From Mesorhizobium sp. M1C.F.Ca.ET.210.01.1.1 (GTDB taxonomy: Bacteria; Pseudomonadota; Alphaproteobacteria; Rhizobiales; Rhizobiaceae), in contig NZ_SRUU01000010.1 of assembly GCF_004791585.1 (NCBI RefSeq), positions 1-64,000 on the forward strand: DNA of 64,000 nucleotides. Reading direction: 5' to 3'. Made by a program: the position numbers and the translations under genes. Shown here piece after piece: positions 54,828 through 64,000 of this stretch (positions are counted from its first letter, which is position 1; each line of letters begins with the position of its first letter). Below the pieces are notes generated by a model. It searched no databases, had not been told where the DNA came from, and saw only the letters and a program-made list of their open reading frames with translations.

Positions 54828-56897
54828 CTAAGCCAGGCTGCCCTGCAGCACCTTCAGCTTCGCCTTCTTCGGGCTGCGCGCCAGCAGCCATTCGCGCGCC
54901 TTATCTTGCGGCATCGGGAAGGCGATCGAGTAGCCCTGCACCTGGTCACAGCCGATCGCCATCAGCGAGTCGAGCTCGGCCTCGGTCTCCGCGCCCTCGG
55001 CAACGATCGAGATGCCCAGCCCGCGGGCAAGCTCGGTGATGGCGCGCACGATCTTTGTGTTGTCGCCGTTCTCGTTGATGTTCTGGACGAAGCGGCGGTC
55101 GATCTTCAGCCGGTCGATCTCGTTCGGGTTGACGTGGCTGAGCGACGCATAGCCGGTGCCGAAGTCATCGAGCTCGAGATGCACGCCGGCGGCGCGGATA
55201 TGTCTCAGCTTGGCGGCGATGCCCGTCTTCTCGTCGTCGAGGATGACGGATTCGACGATTTCCAGTGACAGCTTCTGCGGCGCGAGCCCGGCCCGCTCCA
55301 GCGTCGAGAACAGGAACTTGTCGAAATCCGGCTCGCGCAGCTCGGTGCCCGACACGTTGACGGCGATACGTCCGAAATCGATGCCGGCGCGGTCCCATTC
55401 GGCGGCTTCGTTGATCGCCTTGGTGATGACGATGCGGCCGATATCCGGCATGAAGCCGCACTTCTCCGCCACCGGGATGAATTCGCCGGGCGAGATCATG
55501 CCGCGACCGGCATGCTTCCAGCGCACCAGCGCCTCGATGCCGCTGATCTTGCCGCTGGTGAGTGATACCTGCGGCTGGAAATAGACCTCGAAGGCCTTTT
55601 CCGCGATCGCTGCGCGGATGTCCTGTTCGAGCTGCTTGCGGTAGTCGAGCTCGCGCCGAAGCTCTTCGGAGAAGAAGGAGAAGCTGCCGCCGCCCATCTT
55701 CTTGGCGGAGTAGAGCGCAAGATCGGCATGGACGAGCAGGTCCTGCGCATTGTCGGCATCGACGGGGTAGACGGCGATGCCGGCGCTGGCGCCGGGCATG
55801 ATGGTCGTGCCCTGGAAGGTGATCGGCTCGTTGATCTCGTCCAGGATGCGCTTGGCCAGCGCATGGATGTCTTCCGTCGTGCCGGCGCCGTTCAGGATCA
55901 TGACGAACTCGTCGCCGCCAAGCCGGGCGCAGAGATCCGACGCCCGGCAGGAGTCGCGCATGCGCTGGGCGGTGACGACAAGCACATAGTCGCCGGCTGC
56001 GTGCCCCAAAGTGTCGTTGATCTGCTTGAAGCGGTCGAGGTCGAACTGGATCACGGCCAGCCGCTCGCGGCGGCGATGCGCCCCCTTGATCAGCGTGTCG
56101 AAATGATCGGTGAGGAAGGTGCGGTTGTGCAGCCCGGTCAGGCCGTCATGCACGGCGATGAAGGCCATCGAATTGCGGGCGTCGACCAGCTCATGCGTCT
56201 TGCGCAGGATCGCCTTCGACATCGGCCGGAAGATGAACAGCGCCACCAGCACAATGACGCCGATGGTGGAGAAGAACAGCGTGCGATGCAGGTCGAGCAT
56301 CTCGCCCGACCGCTCGTTGGCAAAGGCGCTGATGCGCTGGCCGAGCGCCGCATAGCCGGACAGCGTCGCATTGGCGACCGAGGCGTCGAGATCGACCCGC
56401 TCGGCGCCTCCCTTGTAGCCTTCTCCGCCCGTCGCAAACCGGGTTTCGAATGAGGAGATCAGGCGTTTGCCGTTGGCGATCAGGCCGACCGAGAAATAGT
56501 CGAGGTGGAACGGCTTGCCGAACAGGACGTTCTCGATCGATTTCGGATCGAGGCGTGCAGGCGACGTCGGATCGGCGCCTGTCTTGTCCAGCAACAGATC
56601 GTAATTCGTCTCGAATTCCCGAGTCGCCTGCTTCAACGCGGCCACCAGGGCTGGCTGCTTGTCGCGTGAAGCGGCGCCCGTCGCGCCGGCCAGGAAGACG
56701 ATGCGTTGCGACAGCGCCTTCTGTGTCGACACGACGTCGAGCAGCGCGTCATTGTGCTGCTGCTGCGCCATCAGCTGCTGCAGAAGAAGGAAGGAGGCCA
56801 TCACCATGGCAGCAATGATCGTAAGCGCCAGCCAGTAGCCGGTCTTGATGAGCAGAATCAGCTTGCGCGAAACGCTCTGCAGTGGCTGCTGCGACAT
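54828..56897 (-). CDS. Membrane GGDEF-EAL protein (cyclic di-GMP turnover)
   Basis: A 689-aa sensor for cyclic di-GMP. Two spans (ILLIKTGYWLALTIIAAMVM and FFSTIGVIVLVALFIF) flank a periplasmic helical domain of about 180 residues. The GGDEF domain has an intact RLGGDEF active site (diguanylate cyclase), and the EAL domain has IEALVRW and ELDDFGTGYASLSH (phosphodiesterase), so both activities could be present. ATG 56897 starts the protein; the frame continues far upstream, antisense to kbl, as a shadow. It is divergent from kbl-tdh across 288 bases with no obvious shared site. The external signal is unknown. Confidence 0.93.
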   Translation of the reverse strand: MSQQPLQSVSRKLILLIKTGYWLALTIIAAMVMASFLLLQQLMAQQQHNDALLDVVSTQKALSQRIVFLAGATGAASRDKQPALVAALKQATREFETNYDLLLDKTGADPTSPARLDPKSIENVLFGKPFHLDYFSVGLIANGKRLISSFETRFATGGEGYKGGAERVDLDASVANATLSGYAALGQRISAFANERSGEMLDLHRTLFFSTIGVIVLVALFIFRPMSKAILRKTHELVDARNSMAFIAVHDGLTGLHNRTFLTDHFDTLIKGAHRRRERLAVIQFDLDRFKQINDTLGHAAGDYVLVVTAQRMRDSCRASDLCARLGGDEFVMILNGAGTTEDIHALAKRILDEINEPITFQGTTIMPGASAGIAVYPVDADNAQDLLVHADLALYSAKKMGGGSFSFFSEELRRELDYRKQLEQDIRAAIAEKAFEVYFQPQVSLTSGKISGIEALVRWKHAGRGMISPGEFIPVAEKCGFMPDIGRIVITKAINEAAEWDRAGIDFGRIAVNVSGTELREPDFDKFLFSTLERAGLAPQKLSLEIVESVILDDEKTGIAAKLRHIRAAGVHLELDDFGTGYASLSHVNPNEIDRLKIDRRFVQNINENGDNTKIVRAITELARGLGISIVAEGAETEAELDSLMAIGCDQVQGYSIAFPMPQDKAREWLLARSPKKAKLKVLQGSLA

Positions 56898-57185
56898 AAT
56901 TGAGTGACCCCTCCGGTCGACGAATTCCTGCCCTGTGCTCGTGGCGGAAAATCCTTGACGTGAAAGGGTTAACAGCTCGGCAAGCAGGTGCAGCGCCCGT
57001 CTCCGCAGCGTGACAAAGCTGACAAGATGGTTATCGCGTCCTTTCGGACGTTGTCGGCATTTGAGTGCATCGTCATTCCCGCCGCGACGCCAGGCTTTCA
57101 CAACGCCACCGAAGCGGTCGTTTTTGCGGTGGATTTTTCTTGATCGCGGCGCGACAGTCCGACTTGAACCGAACAGGGCCAGACC

Positions 57186-58373
57186 ATGAGCGCAGCGTTT
57201 CTCTCCCACATCGACAATGAGCTTGAGGGCCTGAAATCGGCCGGACTCTATAAGTCCGAGCGGGTGATCTCCTCGATGCAGTCGGCCGAGATCGAGGTTG
57301 GTGGCCAGAAGGTGCTGAATTTCTGCGCCAACAACTATCTCGGCCTCGCCGACAACGCCGAATTGCGCGAGGCGGCCAAAAAAGCGCTCGACCGCTACGG
57401 CTACGGCATGGCCTCGGTGCGCTTCATCTGCGGCACGCAGGAGGAGCACAAGCAACTGGAGGCGACGATCTCGTCGTTTCTCGGGATGGAGGACACCATC
57501 CTCTACGGCTCCTGCTTCGACGCCAATGGCGGCTTGTTCGAGACGCTGCTCGGCGAGGAGGACGCTGTCATCTCGGATGCGCTGAACCACGCCTCGATCA
57601 TCGACGGCGTCAGGCTCTCCAAGGCAAAGCGCTTCCGTTACGCCAACAACGACATGGCCGATCTTGAAGCGCGGCTGAAGGAAGCGAAGGACTGTCGCTT
57701 CCGGCTGATCGCCACCGACGGCGTGTTTTCGATGGACGGCATCATCGCCAACCTGCAAGGGGTCTGCGACCTCGCCGGGAAATACGATGCGATGGTCATG
57801 GTCGATGACAGCCATGCGGTCGGCTTCGTCGGCAAGAACGGCCGCGGCTCGGCCGAGCATTGCGGCGTCGAGGGCAGGGTGGACATCATCACCGGCACGC
57901 TCGGCAAGGCCTTGGGCGGCGCTTCCGGCGGCTACACGTCCGGCAAGAACCAGGTGGTCGACTGGCTGCGCCAGCGCTCGCGCCCTTATCTTTTCTCCAA
58001 CACGCTGATGCCGGCGATCGCCGGCGCCTCGCTGAAAGTGTTCGAACTGATCCGCAATGGCGGCGCGCTGCGCGAGCGCTTATATGCCAATGCGGAACGT
58101 TTCCGGTCTCAAATGGGTAAGCTGGGCTTTACGCTTGCCGGCGCTGATCACCCGATCATCCCGGTGATGCTGGGCGACGCAGCCCTTGCGCAGGAGATGG
58201 CGCAACGCATGCTGAAGCGGGGCATCTATGTCATCGGCTTCTCCTTCCCGGTGGTGCCGAAGGGCCAGGCGCGCATTCGCACGCAGATGTCGGCCGCCCA
58301 TTCCAGCGCCGATATCGACCGCGCGGTCGAGGCGTTCGGCGCCATCGGCAAGGAACTGGGCGTGATTTCCTGA
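57186..58373 (+). CDS. kbl: 2-amino-3-ketobutyrate CoA ligase (glycine C-acetyltransferase)
   Basis: A 395-aa PLP enzyme that converts 2-amino-3-ketobutyrate and CoA to glycine and acetyl-CoA, the second step of threonine catabolism. The alpha-oxoamine synthase signature is [19 protein letters not shown] with the PLP lysine, preceded by [19 protein letters not shown]. It is the first gene of the pair with tdh, 52 bases apart. ATG 57186 is standard. Confidence 0.97.
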   Translation: MSAAFLSHIDNELEGLKSAGLYKSERVISSMQSAEIEVGGQKVLNFCANNYLGLADNAELREAAKKALDRYGYGMASVRFICGTQEEHKQLEATISSFLGMEDTILYGSCFDANGGLFETLLGEEDAVISDALNHASIIDGVRLSKAKRFRYANNDMADLEARLKEAKDCRFRLIATDGVFSMDGIIANLQGVCDLAGKYDAMVMVDDSHAVGFVGKNGRGSAEHCGVEGRVDIITGTLGKALGGASGGYTSGKNQVVDWLRQRSRPYLFSNTLMPAIAGASLKVFELIRNGGALRERLYANAERFRSQMGKLGFTLAGADHPIIPVMLGDAALAQEMAQRMLKRGIYVIGFSFPVVPKGQARIRTQMSAAHSSADIDRAVEAFGAIGKELGVIS

Positions 58374-58425
58374 ACGGCCGGCGCCGAAAAGCTGCTCCGG
58401 ATCAAGAGATTCGAGGAACAAGACA

Positions 58426-59460
58426 ATGTCGAACATGATGAAGGCGCTGGTGAAGGCCAAGGCCGAGCCGGGCATCTGGATGGAAGAGGTGCCGGTGCCG
58501 GAGATCGGCCCCAACGACGTGCTGATCAAGGTCAAGAAGTCAGCGATCTGCGGCACCGACGTCCACATCTACAATTGGGACCAATGGGCGCAGAAGACCG
58601 TGCCGGTGCCGATGGTGACGGGCCACGAATTCGTCGGCACGGTTGCGGATTTCGGTGCAGCAGTCACCGAATACAAGGTCGGCCAGCGGGTCTCGGGCGA
58701 GGGTCACATCGTCTGCGGCCACTGCCGCAACTGCCGCGCCGGGCGAGGGCATCTCTGCCGCAACACGCTCGGCGTCGGCGTCAACCGGCCCGGCGCCTTC
58801 GGCGAATACATGGCGATCCCGCAGCACAATGTCGTGCCGATCCCCGACGACGTGCCGGACGAGATTGCCGCGATCTTCGATCCGCTGGGCAATGCCGTTC
58901 ACACGGCATTGTCCTTCGATCTGGTGGGCGAGGACGTGCTGGTGACCGGCGCCGGCCCGATCGGCATCATGGGCGCGCTGGTCGCGCAATGCGTCGGCGC
59001 GCGCAAAGTCGTCATCACCGACATCAACCCGGTCCGCCTCGACCTTGCCCGCAAGCTCGGCGTCCAGCATGTCGTCGACGCCTCGAAGGAGAAGCTGCGC
59101 GACGTGATGCCGAAGCTCGGCATGACCGAGGGTTTTGACGTCGGGCTAGAGATGTCGGGCGCGGCGCCCGCCTTCCGCGACATGATCGACACCATGAACA
59201 ATGGCGGCAAGATTGCCATCCTCGGCATCGCGCCGACCGGCTTCGAGATCGACTGGAACAAGGTCATCTTCAAGATGCTGCATCTGAAAGGCATCTACGG
59301 TCGCGAGATGTTCGAGACCTGGTACAAGATGATCGCTTTGGTGCAGGGGCCGCTCGACGTTTCGGGGCTGATCACGCATCGTATCGGCATCGATGATTAT
59401 CAGATCGGGTTTGATGCGATGCGTAGCGGCAGTTCGGGCAAGGTGGTGATGGATTGGTAG
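58426..59460 (+). CDS. tdh: L-threonine 3-dehydrogenase
   Basis: A 344-aa zinc MDR dehydrogenase that oxidises L-threonine to 2-amino-3-ketobutyrate with NAD. The catalytic zinc Cys is in [14 protein letters not shown], then GHEFVG. The four structural zinc cysteines are in [15 protein letters not shown], and the Rossmann loop is [14 protein letters not shown]. It follows kbl, giving the usual operon order kbl-tdh that yields glycine and acetyl-CoA. Confidence 0.97.
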   Translation: MSNMMKALVKAKAEPGIWMEEVPVPEIGPNDVLIKVKKSAICGTDVHIYNWDQWAQKTVPVPMVTGHEFVGTVADFGAAVTEYKVGQRVSGEGHIVCGHCRNCRAGRGHLCRNTLGVGVNRPGAFGEYMAIPQHNVVPIPDDVPDEIAAIFDPLGNAVHTALSFDLVGEDVLVTGAGPIGIMGALVAQCVGARKVVITDINPVRLDLARKLGVQHVVDASKEKLRDVMPKLGMTEGFDVGLEMSGAAPAFRDMIDTMNNGGKIAILGIAPTGFEIDWNKVIFKMLHLKGIYGREMFETWYKMIALVQGPLDVSGLITHRIGIDDYQIGFDAMRSGSSGKVVMDW

Positions 59461-59490
59461 GGGCAGCGCGGCCCGCAATGTGGAAACAAA

Positions 59491-60113
59491 ATGGCCGATA
59501 GTGAGCACGGACGTATCATTGCCTCACAGGCAAAGATCGCATTGCAACCAGCCGGATTTCGGCGCAATGGCCGGTCGCGTGTCTGGATCGCCGATCGCGG
59601 CTTTTGGCTAAGTGTAGTCGAGTTTCAGCCTAGCTCTTGGTCCAAAGGCACTTACCTGAACGTAGCAGTCCACTGGCTTGGGGCTCGCTACCGGAAACAG
59701 TTACCTTCGATCGCGCTGAGCGCATTGGAGAGTTCGTTTCGTTCCAGAGCCCGGCACAGTTTCTGCTCGCAATTGATCAAATGGCCAAGAAGGCAATCGA
59801 AATCGATCAAGTTCACCGATCGATGTTCGCTTCTGTGCGGGCGACAGCGACAATCCTTGTGAATGAATTGCGGCCGGGCGCGTACGGCGAGTGGACAGCC
59901 TTCCATGCCGGGGTGGCGGCGGGCCTGGCTGGTGACTTTGAAACGGCAAGGCGGCTGTTTGAAAGCGTGCAAAGACACGCGGCCGCACAGGCGCAGGCGC
60001 TGCTGGCTTTCATCGATGATCCGGGAGCATTTCGAAGCCGTGTCAGAGGCTTCATTGAAGCCGAGCGCGCCTACTATGGTTTAGGAGCGTTGCCTGTCGC
60101 AATGGCGATCTGA
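59491..60113 (+). pseudogene. DUF4304-like gene with a one-base deletion
   Basis: The first frame starts at ATG 59491 (MADSEHGRIIASQAKIALQP, then GFRRNGRSRVWIADRGFWLS) and reads as the N-terminus of a DUF4304-type protein. At about 59677-59679 the sequence shifts; inserting one base restores NVAVHWLWGSLPETVTFDRA and the second frame runs to 60113 (EAERAYYGLGALPVAMAI). The reconstructed protein is about 207 aa. As it stands the first frame ends at 59862 after 123 codons. No function is known for the family. The lesion could be genuine decay or a sequencing error. Confidence 0.7.
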
Positions 60114-60144
60114 TTTCCGCGACGATGAAACCCATGGGAGGACT

Positions 60145-60588
60145 TCAACCCTGGTTGAGTTTTGCCTCCAGCGCCGCCACCCCATCAACAATCGCCCCGC
60201 GCTCCTTCGCACTCAGCCTCGCCAGCAGTTCCCTTTCAAACGCCTTCGCCAGCGGCACCATCTCGCGATAGGCGGCAAGCCCCGCTCTGGTCAGCGTCAG
60301 GTGCTCGACGCGGCGGTCGTTTTCATCTGGCGTGCGCGTCAGCCAGCGCCGCCGCTCCAACTCGGCGACCGCGCGCGAGACCTTGGTCTTGTGCATGGCC
60401 GACTGCTCGCCGAGTTCTGTCGCCGTCATCGTGCCGTGCTGGCCTAGGCCCGAGAGCGTGCGCCATTCCGGCCGCGTCAGGCCGTGGCGCTCCTTGTAGA
60501 TGCGTGAGAATTCGCGGCTGACGGTGTCTGCCAGCCGATAGAGACGGTAGGGCAGGAAGCTCTCCAGTTCGAAGAGTTCCGGTTCCAT
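60145..60588 (-). CDS. MarR family regulator of the homogentisate genes
   Basis: A 147-aa winged-helix regulator (SRIYKERHGLTRPEWRTLSG, TATELGEQSAMHKTKVSRAV, DENDRRVEHLTLTRAGLAAY). AAAGGTGG before ATG 60588 makes it a better start than the GTG at 60597. It is divergent from hmgA across 132 bases containing two GTTACA repeats, so it is likely an HmgR-type repressor responding to homogentisate. That role is inferred from position. Confidence 0.88.
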   Translation of the reverse strand: MEPELFELESFLPYRLYRLADTVSREFSRIYKERHGLTRPEWRTLSGLGQHGTMTATELGEQSAMHKTKVSRAVAELERRRWLTRTPDENDRRVEHLTLTRAGLAAYREMVPLAKAFERELLARLSAKERGAIVDGVAALEAKLNQG

Positions 60589-60623
60589 CAGGTCCACCTT
60601 TGGAACAGCGTTCGCCGTTGATA

Positions 60624-60644
60624 GTTACATTTTCGATGGTTACA
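60624..60644. promoter_or_regulatory. Direct repeat in the marR-hmgA intergenic region
   Basis: GTTACA at 60624-60629 recurs at 60639-60644, 15 bases apart, in an AT-rich stretch 80-100 bases upstream of hmgA. It could be part of the MarR binding site or a promoter element. There is no perfect dyad, so confidence is low. Confidence 0.3.
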
Positions 60645-60720
60645 AATGAAACCAGTTTGGTCAACATTGCCGGCAAGCCACGCTTCAAGAGGCCTGGAAG
60701 CCGCGATCAGGGAGGATCGG

Positions 60721-62034
60721 ATGACCTTTTCCTACATGCCGGGCTTCGGCAACGATTTTGAGACCGAGACGCTGCCCGGTTCGCTGCCGCAGGGGCGCAA
60801 CTCGCCGCAGAGGCCCGCCTACGGCCTCTATGCCGAGCAACTGTCGGGCTCGCCCTTCACCGCGCCGCGCGGCACCAACGAGCGCTCCTGGCTCTACCGC
60901 ATCCGTCCGAGCGTCAGGCACACCGGCCGCTTCAAGGGGGGCAACTATCCCTTGTGGAAGACCGGGCCCGACATCGGTGACCATGAGCTGGCGCTCGGCC
61001 AGTACCGCTGGAACCCGGTGCCGATGCCGACCGAACCGACCGACTTTATTTCCGGCATGCGCACCATGACCACGGCCGGCGACGCGATCGGACAATCGGG
61101 CATGGCGGCGCATGTCTATGTCGCCAACCGTTCGATGACCGACGACCATTTCTTCAATGCCGATGGCGAGCTCATGATAGTGCCTCAGATTGGCGCGCTG
61201 CGCTTCGTCACCGAGATGGGCGTGATCGAGCTGAGGCCCGGCGAGATCGCCGTGCTGCCGCGTGGCCTCGTTTTCAAGGTCGAGCTGGTCGACAAGGAGG
61301 CACGCGGCTATGTCTGCGAGAACTATGGCGCCAAGTTCACCATGCCCGATCGCGGCCCGATCGGCGCCAACTGCCTGGCCAATCCGCGCGACTTCAAGAC
61401 GCCCTGCGCCTGGTTCGAGGAGAAGGAAACGCCCTGCCGGCTGATCGTCAAATGGTGCGGCACTTTCCATGTCACCGAACTTGGCCATTCGCCGCTCGAC
61501 GTCGTCGCCTGGCACGGCAACTACGCGCCCTATAAATATGATCTGGCGACATTTTCGCCGGTCGGCGCCATCCTGTTCGACCACCCCGATCCGTCGATTT
61601 TCACGGTACTGACGGCGCCGAGCGGCGAGGAGGGCACCGCGAACGTCGACTTCGTCATCTTCCCGCCGCGCTGGCTGGTGGCGGAAAACACCTTCCGCCC
61701 GCCATGGTATCATCGCAACATCATGAGCGAGTTCATGGGCCTGATTCATGGCCAGTACGACGCCAAGGAGGAAGGGTTCGTCCCGGGCGGCATCAGCCTG
61801 CACAACCAGATGCTGGCACATGGGCCGGATGCCTCCGGCTTCGAAAAGGCGACGCGTGCGGACCTTAAGCCGGTCAAGCTCGACAACACTATGGCCTTCA
61901 TGTTCGAGACGCGCTTTCCCCAGATGCTGACGCGCTACGCCGCCGAGCTCGACACCTTGCAGGACAACTACATCGACTGCTGGGCCGACCTGAAGAAGCG
62001 TTTCAATGGCACGCCCGAGGGCGACTGGTCCTGA
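60721..62034 (+). CDS. hmgA: Homogentisate 1,2-dioxygenase
   Basis: A 437-aa iron dioxygenase that opens the ring of homogentisate to maleylacetoacetate in tyrosine and phenylalanine catabolism. It starts [20 protein letters not shown], the usual beginning. The iron-ligand region appears as [17 protein letters not shown] (His and Glu), and [14 protein letters not shown] is conserved. GGGAGG precedes ATG 60721. The fumarylacetoacetase-like gene follows after 106 bases. Confidence 0.97.
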   Translation: MTFSYMPGFGNDFETETLPGSLPQGRNSPQRPAYGLYAEQLSGSPFTAPRGTNERSWLYRIRPSVRHTGRFKGGNYPLWKTGPDIGDHELALGQYRWNPVPMPTEPTDFISGMRTMTTAGDAIGQSGMAAHVYVANRSMTDDHFFNADGELMIVPQIGALRFVTEMGVIELRPGEIAVLPRGLVFKVELVDKEARGYVCENYGAKFTMPDRGPIGANCLANPRDFKTPCAWFEEKETPCRLIVKWCGTFHVTELGHSPLDVVAWHGNYAPYKYDLATFSPVGAILFDHPDPSIFTVLTAPSGEEGTANVDFVIFPPRWLVAENTFRPPWYHRNIMSEFMGLIHGQYDAKEEGFVPGGISLHNQMLAHGPDASGFEKATRADLKPVKLDNTMAFMFETRFPQMLTRYAAELDTLQDNYIDCWADLKKRFNGTPEGDWS

Positions 62035-62140
62035 CCCGCGGTATCAGTGTCAGGAAAACTTGAATGGGCGGCTTGACGATCGCCCGTAACGGCCTTGTTG
62101 TGGGGGCAGCGGCACAGACCGCGTTAGGAGAGGAAACCGC

Positions 62141-63154
62141 ATGAAGCTTGCCACTTTGAAGAACGGGACGCGCGACGGAAAGCTGGTCGTGGTCTCGCGC
62201 GATCTGACGCGGTTCACCGACGCATCCTTCCTGGTGCCGACACTGCAGGCGGCCCTCGATGACTGGCGGCGGATTGCGCCGCATCTGGCGGCGATGGCGG
62301 AGTCGCTGGAGAACAATGCCGTTCCTTCTGCGCGCTTCCACGAGCACGACGCGCATTCGCCGCTGCCGCGCGCCTATCAATGGGCGGATGGCTCGGCCTA
62401 TGTGAACCATGTCGAGCTGGTGCGGAAGGCGCGCGGCGCCGAGATGCCGGCAAGCTTCTGGACCGACCCGCTTATCTACCAGGGCGGCTCCGATTCCTTC
62501 ATCGCGCCGCGCGATCCGATCCGCATGGCCGACGAAGCCTTCGGCATCGACATGGAAGCGGAGGTCGCCGTCATCGTCGACGACGTGCCGATGGGCACCG
62601 GGCTGGACGAGGCGCGCGAGGCGATCCGCCTCGTCATGCTGGTCAATGATGTGACGCTGCGCGCCATCACCGGTCCGGAACTGGCAAAAGGCTTCGGTTT
62701 CTTCCAGTCGAAACCGTCGTCGGCTTTCTCGCCGGTCGCGGTGACGCCGGATGAGCTGGGCGACGCCTGGGACGGCGGCAAGGTCAACCTCGCGCTGCTC
62801 GCCGACCTCAACGGCAAGCCGTTCGGCCGGGCCAACGCCGGCATCGACATGACCTTCGATTTCCCGGCGCTGATCGCGCATGCGGCGAAGACGCGGCCGC
62901 TCGCTGCCGGGACGATCATCGGTTCCGGCACCGTCTCCAACAAGCTCGACGGCGGACCGGGCAAGCCGGTCTCGGCGGGCGGCGCCGGCTATTCCTGCAT
63001 CGCCGAGCTGCGTATGATCGAGACCATCGAAGGCGGCGAACCGAAGACGCCCTTCCTGCATTTCGGCGACACGGTGCGTATCGAGATGAAGGACAAGGCC
63101 GGCCATTCGATCTTCGGCGCCATCGAGCAGAAGGTCGAGAAATACGTCAAATAG
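62141..63154 (+). CDS. fahA: Fumarylacetoacetate hydrolase family protein
   Basis: A 337-aa FAH-fold protein that would cleave fumarylacetoacetate to fumarate and acetoacetate, the last step of the pathway begun by HmgA. It has LPRAYQWADGSAYVNHVELV, DMEAEVAVIVDDVPMG with acidic metal ligands, VMLVNDVTLRAITGPELAKG and GTIIGSGTVSNKLDG. It is of the shorter bacterial FAH type. The DinB-family gene starts 29 bases later, suggesting a three-gene operon. Confidence 0.93.
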   Translation: MKLATLKNGTRDGKLVVVSRDLTRFTDASFLVPTLQAALDDWRRIAPHLAAMAESLENNAVPSARFHEHDAHSPLPRAYQWADGSAYVNHVELVRKARGAEMPASFWTDPLIYQGGSDSFIAPRDPIRMADEAFGIDMEAEVAVIVDDVPMGTGLDEAREAIRLVMLVNDVTLRAITGPELAKGFGFFQSKPSSAFSPVAVTPDELGDAWDGGKVNLALLADLNGKPFGRANAGIDMTFDFPALIAHAAKTRPLAAGTIIGSGTVSNKLDGGPGKPVSAGGAGYSCIAELRMIETIEGGEPKTPFLHFGDTVRIEMKDKAGHSIFGAIEQKVEKYVK

Positions 63155-63182
63155 GCTCGGGCCAGGGAAGGAGGCCGAAACG

Positions 63183-63743
63183 GTGACCCTGCTCGAGTAT
63201 CTGCGCCGTATAGCGCGCAACAATCTATGGTCGAACGACCGGCTCTACCGCGCCGTGCTAGCGCTTCAGCCCGGCGAGTTCGAAGCCGAGCGCACGAGCT
63301 TCTTTCCTTCGATCAAAGAGACGCTCAACCACATCCTTGCGGTCGACCATCTCTATCTCGATTTCCTGACCGACGGCGGCCTTGGCGCCGCCGCCTTCGA
63401 CGATTTCGCGCCGTTCGACGATGCCGCCAGCCTAGCCGCGGCACAGGCCGATTTCGACCGAAAGCTGGTTGCCTTCTGCGATAGCCTGACGGAAGCCGAC
63501 CTCGACCGCCGCGTCATCACCGACCGGCGCGAGGACGGATTGATCTCGGAGAGGATCGGCGACATCCTCGCCCACATCTTCCTGCATGACATTCATCATC
63601 GCGGCCAGGTGCACGCCATGCTCGCCGGCACCTCCGTTGCGCCGCCGCAGCTCGATGAATTCCTGCTCGACTACGACATTCGGCTCAGGAAGGCAGAGGT
63701 CGAGAGGCTGGGATTGGATGATCAGACCAGCGCAACATCATAG
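63183..63743 (+). CDS. DinB-family metal-binding protein
   Basis: A 186-aa four-helix-bundle protein of the DinB/YfiT superfamily. Its metal ligands are visible as the His of LNHILAVDHLYLDFL and the HxxxH of FLHDIHHRGQVHAML. The superfamily includes thiol-dependent isomerases (mycothiol-dependent maleylpyruvate isomerase) and transferases. In this operon the maleylacetoacetate isomerase step has no recognised enzyme, so this protein is a candidate; that is inference. GTG 63183 follows GGAGGCCGAAAC. The 3' end overlaps the convergent PIN gene by 22 bases. Confidence 0.8.
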   Translation: MTLLEYLRRIARNNLWSNDRLYRAVLALQPGEFEAERTSFFPSIKETLNHILAVDHLYLDFLTDGGLGAAAFDDFAPFDDAASLAAAQADFDRKLVAFCDSLTEADLDRRVITDRREDGLISERIGDILAHIFLHDIHHRGQVHAMLAGTSVAPPQLDEFLLDYDIRLRKAEVERLGLDDQTSATS

Positions 63744-64000
63744 GCTGAAAATTGCCGATCCGCTGTTACCAGCGTCAGGCCTTCAATTTGAGCCTGTGCA
63801 ATGAGCAGGCGATCGAAGGGATCGCGATGATGGAGCGGCAAATGCTCAAGTCTCGCCGCGTGCAGTTCATTTACGCTCAGGATTGGAATTCCGTTTGACC
63901 GAAGGATTTCCACGATGTTGGCTGTGAGCGCGACTTTGCCGAGCGATTTCTTGATTGCTATCTCTGCCACCGAGATTGCGCTGACGATAACATCCTCGCC
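63722..64000 (-). CDS. PIN-domain protein (VapC-like toxin), 5' end outside the window
   Basis: The visible 93 codons are the C-terminal part of a PIN-domain ribonuclease, and the frame stays open across the right edge. The VapC pattern is clear: VSAISVAEIAIKKSLGKV (with the SxxSxxEIxIK motif), RDPFDRLLIAQAQIEGLTLV and TADRQF. The three acidic ligands seen are Glu, Asp and Asp. VapC toxins cleave tRNA and are paired with a small antitoxin gene usually just upstream, which here would lie beyond 64000. Met at 63970 is internal to the fold and is not the start. Confidence 0.85.
   Translation of the reverse strand, partial: GEDVIVSAISVAEIAIKKSLGKVALTANIVEILRSNGIPILSVNELHAARLEHLPLHHRDPFDRLLIAQAQIEGLTLVTADRQFSAYDVALV

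Noticed and set aside
1..64000. CRISPR array, prophage, integrative element or insertion sequence
   Set aside because: No regularly spaced repeat array, integrase, transposase or phage gene was found; only short palindromic repeats and one 21-bp tandem repeat.

Overview
The window looks like chromosome from a Mesorhizobium-type alphaproteobacterium (Hyphomicrobiales, Phyllobacteriaceae). This rests on high GC, the lipid A/core gene order DUF4170 - DUF374 acyltransferase - waaA - lpxK - DUF2093, short palindromic intergenic repeats of rhizobial style (130-229, 38272-38319), several GcvA-type LysR regulators, and BTAD/TolB/TPR regulators next to a DUF1127 protein. The assignment is by recognition, not by a database search. 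I see no tRNA, rRNA, CRISPR array, prophage or intact insertion sequence.

Layout. 1-4.0 kb: the end of a sugar ABC importer (two permeases) with a cytoplasmic GH127 glycosidase. 4.1-8.5 kb: a secreted von Willebrand-type protein, a frameshifted BTAD/TPR regulator, and a divergent TetR/cupin pair. 8.5-15 kb: an EEP hydrolase/phospholipase D pair, then a binding protein, a transmembrane class III cyclase and a small Cys-rich protein that read as one operon. 15.4-23 kb: an S9 peptidase, a DUF899/membrane protein pair divergent from an HTH regulator with a beta-propeller protein, and a decayed winged-helix/TPR regulator. 23.2-27.3 kb: DUF1059, a membrane acyltransferase, and a sulfur locus (ArsR-rhodanese fusion divergent from a persulfide-dioxygenase-like hydrolase and an MFS transporter). 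27.4-33.5 kb: an intact BTAD/TPR regulator divergent from DUF1127, efp divergent from epmA, a quinone oxidoreductase and a VOC protein.

33.7-40.3 kb is the most conserved block: pmbA, an inositol-monophosphatase-family gene, then the lipid A/Kdo genes and a putative tail-anchored protein. 40.3-46 kb carries LysR/EamA, a secreted unknown, mutL and a second LysR. 46-53.2 kb suggests N-methylated amine use: an MttB-family methyltransferase without pyrrolysine, a peptide/opine-type binding protein, and a large flavin oxidoreductase related to trimethylamine dehydrogenase, interrupted by two DUF3828 genes and queF. 53.6-60.1 kb has a MarR/membrane protein pair, a GGDEF-EAL protein, the threonine catabolic pair kbl-tdh and a frameshifted DUF4304-like gene. 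60.1-64 kb is the homogentisate branch of tyrosine catabolism (MarR regulator, hmgA, fumarylacetoacetase) followed by a DinB-family gene and the 3' part of a PIN-domain toxin-like gene that runs off the right edge.

The best leads are the binding protein/cyclase/small protein operon (10.9-14.9 kb), the ArsR-rhodanese regulator whose only two cysteines lie in the rhodanese loop, the DinB gene where a maleylacetoacetate isomerase would be expected, the flavin oxidoreductase lacking one expected Fe-S cysteine, and 11-bp-period direct repeats upstream of both BTAD regulators. Three genes are broken (near 6304, at 22241 plus 22616, and near 59678). Each frameshift is a single base, so both decay and sequencing error must be considered.
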